A DNA stretch of 21,959 bases from DASVTR01 sp033855775 (GCA_033855775.1 JAWVFT010000086.1:1-21959), one strand, 5' to 3'. Positions 1-7,339 are shown, counted from the stretch's first letter. Numbers and translations: made by a program. Notes: generated by a model not told the origin, from the letters alone.

Positions 1-6
1 CGAGAG

Positions 7-723
7 ATGGCGCACGTGCCGAAGAAGGGCAGTCGCGGCGCGCGTGTGTTGTTGATTGTGCTGCTGGTCATCGCGGGCTTGCTCGTCGGCCTCGCCATCG
101 GCGGCTTTATCTGGTGGCGCAATTATAAGACCGGCCCGGCTTACTCGCTCGCGCTGCTGGTTGACGCGGCGCAACGAGGCGACACAGCGGGCATTGATGA
201 AATCGTTGACATGGACAAGGCCGTCGAGAGCTTTGCCCCGCAGGTGACGGAGCAGGCTGCCGGGCGCTTCGGCACGGCCTTCACGCCCGCGCTGCGCAAG
301 CAGGTCGAAGCCCTCGTGCCGAAGTTGTTGCCGCGCGTCAGAGAGCGCGTTCACGAACAGATTATCCAAAGGGTCAAAGAGATTGGCGCGAAGGCAGAGG
401 GCAAGCCGTTCTTTCTCATCGCGGTTTCGATTCCTTACCTGCTGGACATCACGGAAGACGGCGACACGGCCAAAGCCGTCGGCACGCAGAACGAGCGCAC
501 CGTCGAGTTGACGATGCAGCGCAACGGCGAACGCTGGAAGATAGTCAGCGTTAAGGACGAGCAGATGGCGAAGCGCATCGTTGACGACATAGCGAAGGAC
601 TTGCCCGCGCTCGGCGCTCCGCTGGAAAAGGAAGTGCGCAAGCAGATACAGAAGAACCTGCCGGGCGGCGTCAAGGACGTGCTCGGCATTAAAGACGACG
701 AGAAGAAGGACGAGAAGAAGTAA
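7..723 (+). CDS. membrane-anchored uncharacterised protein, DUF2939-like
   Basis: The product is 238 aa. A basic N-terminus (about residues 1-11) precedes one strong hydrophobic segment (about 12-36) ending in WWRNY, so it is probably a single-pass inner-membrane protein with the rest outside the cytoplasm. The next stretch resembles the DUF2939 pattern: a Tyr-containing helix, then a 'DAAQRGDTAGIDEIVD' motif in which a short helix is followed by G-D and a later V-D. The family's function is unknown. The last 12 residues are almost all Lys, Asp and Glu. The ATG at 7 has a purine-rich GAGAG just before it, but the frame is open to the window edge, so the true start could lie upstream. It is the first visible gene of a probable operon, with 28 bp to the next gene. 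The family assignment is tentative; the gene call itself is solid. Confidence 0.75.
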   Translation: MAHVPKKGSRGARVLLIVLLVIAGLLVGLAIGGFIWWRNYKTGPAYSLALLVDAAQRGDTAGIDEIVDMDKAVESFAPQVTEQAAGRFGTAFTPALRKQVEALVPKLLPRVRERVHEQIIQRVKEIGAKAEGKPFFLIAVSIPYLLDITEDGDTAKAVGTQNERTVELTMQRNGERWKIVSVKDEQMAKRIVDDIAKDLPALGAPLEKEVRKQIQKNLPGGVKDVLGIKDDEKKDEKK

Positions 724-751
724 GCGTTAGCGACGGAGCGCGGCGAAGTTT

Positions 752-1339
752 ATGTCAAATGTGGTTGAGATACAGTTCAGATACACCGAAGCGGAATACT
801 CGGAAGCCGCGCGCCACTATTTGAACAGAACGTATCACACCAGATTCAATATCATCCTCGGCTTGCTGGTCTTCTTTGGCGGCGCGGCGTTCTGGATGTT
901 GGAGGCGGATTCCATCTTCGGGCCAATCTGTCTGGTATTGGGAGCGTTGCTGTTGTTGATAGCGGCGAACAGTTATTTCGTCGTGCCGCAGCGCATCTAC
1001 AAACGCAACCCGCAGTTGCGCGAAGAGTATCAGTTACAGTTTTCGGACGACGGGATAGCTTTTCGTTCAAAGGGCATTGACTCGACGTTGCAGTGGAGCC
1101 TTTACAAAGAGGTGTGGGAGACGGAGCGGTTCTATTTTTTGTTGTACGGCAAGGACGCTTTTTCGTTGATTCCGAAACGCGCCTTCACCGATGAATGGCA
1201 GGAGCGCGCCTTTCGTGAGATGTTGCAGAAGCACGTCGCTGTGAGCGCGACCGAGCGGAAAACGCTGGCGGCGAAGAAGACGGAGCAGCAGCCGGAGGAG
1301 TATGTGCCGAAATCGCTTGAGCCTCCCGATTGGCGATAG
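752..1339 (+). CDS. YcxB-like membrane protein
   Basis: The product is 195 aa. A short soluble N-terminus (about 1-30) is followed by two closely spaced hydrophobic segments (about 33-51 and 54-74). A soluble domain follows with the order typical of YcxB-like proteins: a YxL-type strand, 'FSDDGI', a W-S-x-Y-K segment and an 'IPKRAF' segment near residue 140. Proteins of this type are small membrane proteins of unknown function. The last 30 residues are Lys/Glu-rich and look disordered. It lies 28 bp after the preceding gene and 16 bp before xseB, in the same direction, so co-transcription is likely. There is no strong Shine-Dalgarno; GGCGAAG lies about 4 bases upstream of the ATG. Confidence 0.75.
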   Translation: MSNVVEIQFRYTEAEYSEAARHYLNRTYHTRFNIILGLLVFFGGAAFWMLEADSIFGPICLVLGALLLLIAANSYFVVPQRIYKRNPQLREEYQLQFSDDGIAFRSKGIDSTLQWSLYKEVWETERFYFLLYGKDAFSLIPKRAFTDEWQERAFREMLQKHVAVSATERKTLAAKKTEQQPEEYVPKSLEPPDWR

Positions 1340-1355
1340 CATCAATTGAAACGAA

Positions 1356-1652
1356 ATGAAAAAGACGGAAACGCAGGGCAAGAATTTCGAGGCGTCGCTG
1401 GCGGCGTTGGAGAAGGTTGTGCGCGAGTTAGAGCGCGGGGATTTGCCGTTGGAGGAGAGCCTCAAGCTCTTCGAGCGCGGCGTGAAGCTCTCGCGCGAGT
1501 GTCAGGAGCGTTTGAATCAGGCGGAGCGGCGCGTCGAAGTTTTGTTGCGCGACACCGAAGGGCGGCCCGTGCTGAGCGCGTTTGAGGACGAGGAACATGT
1601 CCTGGGCCTCGCGGCTGAGAGCGAGACGGAGGATGATGAAAGCGTCTTCTGA
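1356..1652 (+). CDS. xseB: exodeoxyribonuclease VII small subunit
   Basis: The product is 98 aa. XseB is the small subunit of exonuclease VII, which degrades single-stranded DNA; several copies bind each catalytic XseA subunit. The family signature is clear: F-E-x-x-L-A-x-L-E-x-x-V-R-E-L-E-x-G-D-L-P-L-E-E-S-L-x-L-F-E-x-G at about residues 11-43, then a helix containing 'LNQAERRVE'. The family is usually 70-85 aa; here an extra acidic tail of about 25 residues follows and overlaps the next gene. No xseA is present in the window. The small subunit next to a prenyl diphosphate synthase matches the well-known xseB-ispA order of many bacteria. Its last 20 bases overlap the ispA-type gene, suggesting translational coupling. 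Confidence 0.93.
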   Translation: MKKTETQGKNFEASLAALEKVVRELERGDLPLEESLKLFERGVKLSRECQERLNQAERRVEVLLRDTEGRPVLSAFEDEEHVLGLAAESETEDDESVF

Positions 1653-2559
1653 AGTCTTGCGCGGCGCAAGCCCGGAGCAGGCGCAAGCTCTGTTGAACGA
1701 AGCGCGCTCGCTGGTTGACGAGCGTTTGGACGCGCTTGTCCCGGCGGCGGAGCAAGAGCCTGCGAGCGTTCACGGCGCGCTGCGTTGGAGCTTGTTTGCG
1801 GGCGGCAAGCGTCTGCGGCCTGCGCTCGTGCTGGCGACGGGACGCGCCCTCGGCGCGCGTGACGCGCTGCTGCTCGACACGGCTTGCGCGCTCGAAATGC
1901 TTCACACTTACTCGCTGATACACGACGATTTGCCCGCGATGGACGATGATGATTTGCGGCGCGGTCGCCCGACTTGCCACATACGCTATGGCGAGGCGAC
2001 GGCGATTCTCGCGGGCGACGCGCTGCAAACGCTCGCGTTTCAAACTATCGTGGAAGATGAAGGGTTGGCGGCTGAGGCGCGCGTGCGTTTGATTGCCGAA
2101 GTGGCGCGGGCGGCAGGCACGCCCGGTGGGATGATCGCCGGTCAGGCTTACGACCTCGAAGCCGAATCGCGCGACGTGACGGGAGATGAACTCGAACGCA
2201 TACACCGTCATAAGACCGGCGCGCTCATCGTCGCGGCGGCGCGCTGCGGAGCTTTGATAGCGGGCGCGACCATTGTCGAACTCGACGCCCTGACGAGTTA
2301 TGCGACCGCGCTCGGACTGCTCTTTCAAATCACAGACGACCTCCTGGACGTGACGGCGACCGCCGCCGATTTGGGCAAGACGCCCGGCAAGGACGCGCGT
2401 TCGAGCAAAGCCACGTACCCTTCCATCCACGGCCTCGACGCCGCGCGCGAACGCGCGCACGCCGCCCACGCGGAAGCCTGCGCCGCCCTCGACCAACTCG
2501 ACACAGACACCAACGCCCTGGGCTCCCTCGCAGATTTCATCCTCAACCGCCGCGCCTGA
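1633..2559 (+). CDS. ispA: farnesyl/geranylgeranyl diphosphate synthase (polyprenyl synthetase)
   Basis: The product is 308 aa from the ATG at 1633. It condenses isopentenyl diphosphate with allylic diphosphates to make C15 or C20 prenyl diphosphates in the cytoplasm. Motifs: GGKRLRP at about 57-63 (diphosphate binding); the first Asp-rich motif DDLPAMD at 98-104, with the two-residue insertion typical of bacterial FPPS; GQAYDLE; a K-T-G in the middle; the second Asp-rich motif DDLLD at 235-239; and LGKTPGKD. The same frame is open back to an ATG at 1582, but that would add Arg-rich sequence inside xseB. ACGGAGG lies immediately before ATGATG (1633/1636), so the start is one of these two; 1636 is equally possible. 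The gene ends 16 bp before the palindromic array. Chain-length specificity (C15 or C20) cannot be decided here. Confidence 0.92.
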   Translation: MMKASSEVLRGASPEQAQALLNEARSLVDERLDALVPAAEQEPASVHGALRWSLFAGGKRLRPALVLATGRALGARDALLLDTACALEMLHTYSLIHDDLPAMDDDDLRRGRPTCHIRYGEATAILAGDALQTLAFQTIVEDEGLAAEARVRLIAEVARAAGTPGGMIAGQAYDLEAESRDVTGDELERIHRHKTGALIVAAARCGALIAGATIVELDALTSYATALGLLFQITDDLLDVTATAADLGKTPGKDARSSKATYPSIHGLDAARERAHAAHAEACAALDQLDTDTNALGSLADFILNRRA

Positions 2560-2575
2560 AAGCTTCTTTACAACC

Positions 2576-3133
2576 CCGCAGCACAGTTTTGCAGGCTTGC
2601 GGAGCGATTTTGCGACCCCGCAGAACCATTTTGCAGACTTGCAGAGTGATTCTGCGGCGTTGCAGAGCGGTCTTGCAGCCTCGCAAGACCATTTGTAGGC
2701 TTGCAGAGCGGTTTTGCAGGCTTGCAGAATCACTTTGCAGCCTTGCAAAACCATTCTGCGGCGTTGCCGAATCATTCTGCGGCGTCGCAGAACCATTTTG
2801 CAGCCTCGTAGAATGGCTCTGCGGCGTTGCAGAACGATTCGGCAAGGCTGACGAATGACTCTGCAAGGTTGCCGAACGATTCGGCAAGGTTCCCCAATGG
2901 CTCTGTAAGGTTCCCGAATGGTTCGGCGAGGTTGACGAACGGCTCGGCAGAGTTGCCAAACGGCTCAGCAACCTTGCCGAACGGCTCGTCAGGTTCGCCG
3001 AATCGCTCGGCACGTTGCTGAGTGACTCGGCAGGTTCGCCGAACGGTTCGGCAACGCTGCTGAATGACTCGTCAGGGTTGTCGAGTCATCCGTCAGGGTT
3101 GTTGAACGACTCGGCAACGTTGCCGAATCATGC
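2576..3133 (+). repeat. tandem array of about 27 palindromic 21-bp units
   Basis: Approximate consensus: TTGCMGAA, 3-base centre, TTCKGCAR, then a 2-base spacer (mostly GG, CC or CG). Units start at 2576, 2597, 2618, 2639, 2660, 2681, 2701, 2722, 2743, 2764, 2785, 2806, 2827, 2848, 2869, 2890, 2911, 2932, 2953, 2974, 2994, 3015, 3035, 3057, 3078, 3099 and 3120 (the last is partial). Most are exactly 21 bp; those at 2681, 2974 and 3015 are 20 bp and the one at 3035 is 22 bp. The two 8-base arms of a unit are inverted repeats; the unit at 2869 is perfect (TTGCCGAA, CGA, TTCGGCAA). The junctions are also dyad-symmetric (GGCAA-GG-TTGCC). The array fills the gap between two convergent genes. Because 21 is a multiple of 3, it creates spurious open frames on both strands, but the 20- and 22-bp units shift the frame, so I do not call it coding. 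Confidence 0.9.
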
Positions 3134-3943
3134 GGGCTTTGGACTTTGGACTTTAGACTTTGGACTTAGCTTTTGCATCGCTCGCAGTTCTTCCGGGATG
3201 AAGGCTGTGATGTGATGCGTGTTGGTGTGGCCGTCGGCGTAGGATTGATAGAGAATAAATTCGGGGAGTTGCAGGCAACTGAGCGGGGAGTTGTAGTTGT
3301 AGCCCGTGTCGATGCCGATGGCGCTGTGGAAGATGTAGATGCCGTGGCGACCGACGCGCCCGCGCAAGGGCAGGAAGGCCGTCGGCGTGTGGCCGAAGAG
3401 ACACGGCTTGCCGTGATAGTGCATGTAGAAATCTTTGTCGCGCGTCCAGAGCAGGTGATGAGAATCGGTGTCGCGCGGGTGCTTGGCTTTGTCGAGTCCG
3501 GCATGAACGTAGAAGGCGTAGTCGTCTTCGTAATAGAGCGGCGTGCGGCGTATGAACTCAAGATGCTCAGGCGGAATGCTGGCCTGTAGTTCAGCCCGCG
3601 CCGTCTCGTAATCTTCTTCCTTCATAATCAAGGGCGGGCTGCCCGTGTACTGCTCGAAGGTGCGCTCGCCGCCGATGATGGGCGTCAGCCAGATGCTCGC
3701 GCCTTCGTCCAGAAAGTCGAGCATCATTTGCTCGTGATTGCCGCGCAGGCAGAGCACGTTGGCGGGAGCCGCCGCGTGCGTCTTGATGACATCCGAGACG
3801 ACGCCGGGCGCATCCACGCCACGGTCAATCAAGTCGCCCAGAAAAACGAGCGTGTCCGTCTGCGCCTCGCGCGGCAGCATGTCGAGCAGCAGGTTCAACT
3901 GCATCCGGCGCCCGTGGATGTCGCCGATGACGAACGTTTTCAT
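3128..3943 (-). CDS. PPP-family metallophosphatase (Ser/Thr protein phosphatase)
   Basis: The product is 271 aa. It carries the full metallophosphoesterase motif set in order: GDIHG (7-11), GDLIDRG (36-42), GNHE (68-71), HAG (147-149) and FGHTP (183-187). These supply the two-metal site and catalytic His of PPP-type Ser/Thr phosphatases, a family that also contains bacterial diadenosine tetraphosphatases. The ATG overlaps the stop of the upstream kinase gene in an ATGA, so the two are translationally coupled and made from one message. The simplest role, by inference, is dephosphorylating targets of that kinase, or the kinase itself. The last dozen or so residues (rich in S, P and K) are encoded by an intergenic 7-bp repeat, and the stop codon lies in the last unit of the 21-bp array, so the tail is probably not functional. 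A nucleotide phosphatase role cannot be excluded. Confidence 0.9.
   Translation of the reverse strand: MKTFVIGDIHGRRMQLNLLLDMLPREAQTDTLVFLGDLIDRGVDAPGVVSDVIKTHAAAPANVLCLRGNHEQMMLDFLDEGASIWLTPIIGGERTFEQYTGSPPLIMKEEDYETARAELQASIPPEHLEFIRRTPLYYEDDYAFYVHAGLDKAKHPRDTDSHHLLWTRDKDFYMHYHGKPCLFGHTPTAFLPLRGRVGRHGIYIFHSAIGIDTGYNYNSPLSCLQLPEFILYQSYADGHTNTHHITAFIPEELRAMQKLSPKSKVQSPKPA
3137..3171. repeat. 7-bp tandem repeat (CTTTGGA)5
   Basis: Five consecutive heptamers: CTTTGGA, CTTTGGA, CTTTAGA, CTTTGGA, CTTAGCT. The tract adjoins the last unit of the 21-bp array and encodes the C-terminal tail of the phosphatase on the minus strand. Confidence 0.85.
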
Positions 3944-6432
3944 CCCGTTATCCTTTTCCCGCGCGACCCGGACGGCAGCGGGATTCGTTCCATCAATTCC
4001 TTGAACCGCGCGTCCGCATGAAACGCGGCCCAGTTCGGGTCGGACTCAAACCACGTCCGGTTTTCATTGCCGAGCGAGATAGCGCGCCGGAGCCATTGCA
4101 AAGCCTCGTCGCGCATCCCTTCGAGGGCGTAGACGGAAGCGAGCCAGTAGGGAATATCAAAGTCGGCGGCGGCGCTGTCCTTGACGTTCTCCGTGATTTG
4201 CGCGAGGGCTTCCGCGTGACGGCCCTGCGCGCTCAGGCACGTCGCGTATATCGGGCGAATGCCGTCCAACTGCGGTTGCGCCACGAGCACTTCTTCAAGC
4301 AGACGCGTGGCCTCGTCCACCTCGCCGCGATAGAAGAGCACGCGCGCGCGGAAAGTCTTAATCAAAGGATGGTCTGGTTCGAGGGCCGCGCCTTGATCCA
4401 GTTCGAGCAGCGCGTCATCATAGCGGCGTTGATACATGAAGATGCGCGCGCGGTTGTAGCTGATGACGACGCGCTCCGCAGGGTTGAGCCGCACCATCCG
4501 CTCGAAGCTGCGGAGCGCGCCGTCGTAATCGCCGTCGAGACGACGCAGCACGCCCGTCACGAAATGCACGCCGACATCGTTCGGAATCTCGCGCCGCAGT
4601 TGCGACACAAGCGCGCGCGCCTTCTGCTTCTCTCCGCGCGAGAGATGTATGAAGACCATGTGCATGCGCGGCTCAAGCAGTCGCTCGTCAAGCGCCAGAG
4701 CCTTCTCGAAAGCGTCCTCGGCGCGATGATAATCTTCGGCGTCGCCGAAGCCCTTCATCACGCGGTTGGCATAGCAGCCGCCCTGCCCCGCATAGGCGAG
4801 CGCGAACGACGGGTCAAGCTCCGTGGCGCGCTTGAAATGTTCGATGGCGGCGTCAACGTCTGCGCGGGCCAGCGTGTGATAGATGTAGCGGCCCATGCGG
4901 TCACGCCCGCGCAGGTATTCCTCGTAAGCGTCGGCGTTGGCCGTCGCAGGCTGCGCCAACTCGGCTTTCTCGTCCTTCGATAATTCAAGGCGCAGGCCGT
5001 CAACGATGTGGCGCGCGATGGTGTCCTGCACGGTGATGATGTCGGACGAGTCGGCGTCGATGCGGTCGCTCCATAATAGCTGGCCGGAATTAACGTCGAG
5101 CAGTTGAGCCGTGACGCGCAGGCGATTGCCCGCGCGCAGGAACGCCGCCGAGAGCACTGCGTCAACGTTCAACTCGCGCCCTGCGTCGCGCGGGTCACGC
5201 TCCGTGCCTTGATATTTAATGATGACCGAACTGGGCCGCACGACCAGCGAGCGCAAGCGCGCCAGTTCGGTAATCACCGCGTCCGCCAGCGAAAATTCGT
5301 AGAAGCCGGAAGCCTCGTCGTTGCTCAAATTCTTGAACGGCAGAATGGCGACGCTCTTCTTCTCCTGATCGCCGAGGCTGGTCAGCGGCGTGTCGTGAAT
5401 CAAGGGCTGCGCGGCGGTGGCCGGAGCCTGCGTGACGGGCGCGGTGGCTGGCCCTTCGACGCTGCCCGTGATGTTGTTGCGCAGCCAGCGCAGAGCGCGC
5501 GAGACGGGGCTGTCGCTGGCGAGATGACGCGGGGCGGTCGTGCTCATGCCTTCCTCAAAGCGCGCCGCCTCCTGCGTCCCCGAAGTGACCTCTCTGTACA
5601 GTTCGCGCAACTCGTCGCGCAACTCTTCCATCTGCTGGTAGCGGTCGCGCGGCTCTTTCTGAAGAGCCTTGTCGAGGATGGCTTGCAGGCGCGGCGGCAC
5701 GGGGTCTGGGCGCGCTTCGGCGAGCGGCTTCGGCTGCGCGTGCAGGACGGCGTGGCGCACATCAACGCTCGTCTTGCCTTGAAACGGCCAGATGCCGGTC
5801 AGCATCTCGTAGAGCAACACGCCGGTCGAGAAGATGTCTGCGCGTTTGTCAACGCGGTCGCCGCGCGCCTGCTCCGGCGCCGCATACGTCGCCGTTCCGT
5901 ATGGCACTCCGATTTCCGTCAACTCCGTGTGATGAATGCCTTCGCTGCGCGCGGCGTCTTCGTCTAAGAGCTTGGCGAGGCCGAAGTCCAGGACCTTCGT
6001 TTGCCCTGCGTCCGTCACCATCACGTTGCCCGCTTTAACATCGCGGTGAATGATGCCGCGCGCGTGCGCGGTCGCCAGAGCGTCTGCGACCTGGATGGCA
6101 ATCAACAGCGCGCTCTTTAGTTCCAGCGGGCGACCGTTGACCAACTGGCGGACGTTGCGGCCTTCGACGTGCTGCATCACGATGTAATGCACGTTGCCCG
6201 CTTCGCCGAGGTCGAAGATGGTGCAGATGTTCGGATGGTCGAGCGAAGAGGCGAGCCGCGCTTCGCGCTCGAAGCGTTTGAGGTTGGCTTCCTTGACGGT
6301 CAACTCCGGCGGCAGGACTTTGATGACGACCGTGCGACCGAGCCGCGTGTCCACGGCCTTGTAGACAGCGCCTTGCCCGCCTTCACCGATTTTTTCGAGG
6401 ATGCGATAGTTGTCGAGTGTTGCGCCGATCAT
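3940..6432 (-). CDS. Ser/Thr protein kinase with TolB-like domain and TPR repeats
   Basis: The product is 830 aa. A Hanks-type kinase domain occupies about residues 9-280: Gly loop GEGGQGAVY (16-24), VVIK with Lys38, HRDVKAGN (129-136, catalytic Asp131), DFGLA (Asp149) and an APEQ segment. After a Pro/Ala-rich linker (about 310-350) comes a TolB/FlgO-like domain starting 'KKSVAILPF' (about 355-485), as found in TPR-containing adenylate-cyclase-like and kinase-fusion proteins. TPR-like helical repeats fill about 505-810. I see no membrane segment, so it should be cytoplasmic, with the C-terminal half probably a protein-interaction or sensing platform. Its stop overlaps the phosphatase ATG. No Shine-Dalgarno precedes the ATG; instead TATAAC lies 5 bases upstream on the coding strand, so it may be leaderless. 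The 'HRDVKAGN' loop has Ala-Gly where Pro-Glu or Pro-Ser is usual. Confidence 0.94.
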   Translation of the reverse strand: MIGATLDNYRILEKIGEGGQGAVYKAVDTRLGRTVVIKVLPPELTVKEANLKRFEREARLASSLDHPNICTIFDLGEAGNVHYIVMQHVEGRNVRQLVNGRPLELKSALLIAIQVADALATAHARGIIHRDVKAGNVMVTDAGQTKVLDFGLAKLLDEDAARSEGIHHTELTEIGVPYGTATYAAPEQARGDRVDKRADIFSTGVLLYEMLTGIWPFQGKTSVDVRHAVLHAQPKPLAEARPDPVPPRLQAILDKALQKEPRDRYQQMEELRDELRELYREVTSGTQEAARFEEGMSTTAPRHLASDSPVSRALRWLRNNITGSVEGPATAPVTQAPATAAQPLIHDTPLTSLGDQEKKSVAILPFKNLSNDEASGFYEFSLADAVITELARLRSLVVRPSSVIIKYQGTERDPRDAGRELNVDAVLSAAFLRAGNRLRVTAQLLDVNSGQLLWSDRIDADSSDIITVQDTIARHIVDGLRLELSKDEKAELAQPATANADAYEEYLRGRDRMGRYIYHTLARADVDAAIEHFKRATELDPSFALAYAGQGGCYANRVMKGFGDAEDYHRAEDAFEKALALDERLLEPRMHMVFIHLSRGEKQKARALVSQLRREIPNDVGVHFVTGVLRRLDGDYDGALRSFERMVRLNPAERVVISYNRARIFMYQRRYDDALLELDQGAALEPDHPLIKTFRARVLFYRGEVDEATRLLEEVLVAQPQLDGIRPIYATCLSAQGRHAEALAQITENVKDSAAADFDIPYWLASVYALEGMRDEALQWLRRAISLGNENRTWFESDPNWAAFHADARFKELMERIPLPSGSRGKRITG

Positions 6433-6437
6433 TGAGA

Positions 6438-6443
6438 GTTATA
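6438..6443 (-). promoter_or_regulatory. candidate -10 element of the kinase gene
   Basis: TATAAC on the minus strand ends 5 bases before the kinase ATG. No clear -35 hexamer is seen at the usual spacing and no Shine-Dalgarno is present. The position would place transcription initiation at or within the start codon. This is a pattern match only. Confidence 0.3.
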
Positions 6444-6564
6444 TTTAACTCCGATGCGCCGCCGACTGCAACCGTTAAGATAGAACATCGTTAATTTGAG
6501 AGACGAGCGTGGAACTGCAAACGCTGTGATGAATCGGCGCACGGCCAATTCAGTCGTGCACCGT

Positions 6565-6786
6565 TCAACCGCGCGGCGGCCTGCCCCAACCTGAGCCGAC
6601 GTGCTCGCCGTCCTGCACAATGCAAGGCACGGTCGGGTCGTTGTCCGAGTAAGCGAACATCTCAGCGCGGCGGCGCAAATCGTTCTGCGCGTCGTGCTCC
6701 GTAAACTCGATGCCCTGCCCGTTGTAGTAATCGCGCGCCTGCTGGCAATAAGGACAGCCCGGCTTAACGTAAATCACCAATCCCAT
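6565..6786 (-). CDS. small glutaredoxin
   Basis: The product is 73 aa with a thioredoxin fold. It starts with a beta strand 'GLVIYVKPG', then the redox motif CPYC (Cys11-Pro-Tyr-Cys14) at a helix start, a second strand 'IEFTEHDA', a YSDND segment, and the T-V-P cis-proline motif near residue 53. It probably reduces disulfides or deglutathionylates proteins in the cytoplasm. The end is unusual: Gly/Arg/Pro-rich (GSGWGRPPRG) rather than the normal last helix. That recalls short glutaredoxin-like proteins ending in a Gly-rich tail (the 'UXX-star' type), here with Cys rather than selenocysteine; this comparison is from memory and tentative. A strong AGGAGG (6797-6802) lies 10 bases before the ATG. 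It is 132 bp upstream of the kinase on the same strand and could share its transcript. Confidence 0.85.
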   Translation of the reverse strand: MGLVIYVKPGCPYCQQARDYYNGQGIEFTEHDAQNDLRRRAEMFAYSDNDPTVPCIVQDGEHVGSGWGRPPRG

Positions 6787-6859
6787 TCTTGTTCTGCCTC
6801 CTGTTTAGTCACAGGGTAGCAGCGGCGGCGGGACAGGTAAAGCGAGACGCGGGAACCAG

Positions 6860-6972
6860 GGAGACGCGGAGACACGGAGACGCGGCGACCGAGGCGAGAT
6901 AAAGCGTCTATCTCTCTTCTCAAATTAAGTTTTTCTCCGCGTCTCCGCGTCTCCGTGTCACCGTGTCTCTGT
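6860..6972. repeat. inverted pair of 8-bp tandem repeats
   Basis: Left arm (6860-6891): GGAGACGC, GGAGACAC, GGAGACGC, GGCGACCG. Right arm (6933-6972): TTCTCCGC, GTCTCCGC, GTCTCCGT, GTCACCGT, GTCTCTGT. The right arm is largely the reverse complement of the left, with about 41 bases between them, so either strand could fold into a long hairpin. It lies between the divergent glutaredoxin and [2Fe-2S] genes, where both promoters should be. Confidence 0.8.
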
Positions 6973-7033
6973 TTTCATGTTATCCTGCTGCAAATTTTCG
7001 AGAAGGCGAATGCGGCGGGGCGTTGAATCTGCG

Positions 7034-7339
7034 ATGATGGACGACGATCTGCTTGACCCGTATGAGAAACTAATCGGCATCGAGATTCTCGGCCAGCGCG
7101 TCGAGGTGCCGGAGAACAATCGGCTGTTGCGTTGCTTCCAGTATCTTTCGTTGCAGACCATCTCCTACGGCGACTTTTGTTGGAACGGCGAATGCACCAA
7201 CTGTCAGGTCTGGTATCACCAGCAGGGCCAGAGCGACGCGGACGACAAGCCCGCGCTCTCGTGCCGGATGAAGGTGCTCGAAGAGATGGTCATCACGCGG
7301 CTCAGCCGCTTTGTCGAACTGGAAGGAATCAACAAGTAA
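7034..7339 (+). CDS. [2Fe-2S] ferredoxin-like protein
   Basis: The product is 101 aa from the ATG at 7034. The cysteine pattern of plant-type [2Fe-2S] ferredoxins is visible: Cys49-x4-Cys54-x2-Cys57, then Cys77 in a 'LSCRM' segment, where the family normally has its fourth ligand. The preceding strand (GQRVEVPENNRLL) and the strand after the last Cys also fit. It is probably a small electron carrier, or a detached ferredoxin domain. The flavoprotein at 10564-11475 is one possible partner (inference). The start is uncertain: the frame is open to an ATG at 6977 in the repeat-flanked leader, the ATG at 7010 has GAGAAGG just upstream, and 7034/7037 agrees best with where homology to the family begins. 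A GntR-type gene follows 31 bp downstream on the same strand. Confidence 0.82.
   Translation: MMDDDLLDPYEKLIGIEILGQRVEVPENNRLLRCFQYLSLQTISYGDFCWNGECTNCQVWYHQQGQSDADDKPALSCRMKVLEEMVITRLSRFVELEGINK

Noticed and set aside
1462..2796. 444-codon minus-strand open frame
   Set aside because: It is antisense to xseB and ispA, Arg-rich and without domain features.
2543..3013. Open frames in the 21-bp array on both strands (also 2589-2858, 2827-3021 and 3015-3215 plus) giving heptapeptide repeats
   Set aside because: They exist because 21 is a multiple of 3 and the repeat lacks stops. The 20- and 22-bp units shift the frame, so the heptapeptide pattern breaks within each frame; there are no ribosome sites or known domains.
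2576..3133. CRISPR array
   Set aside because: The units are contiguous 21-bp repeats with 2-base junctions; there are no unique spacers and no cas genes nearby.
4018..5967. Plus-strand open frames of 321 and 287 codons
   Set aside because: They are antisense to the Ser/Thr kinase gene and have no recognisable motifs.
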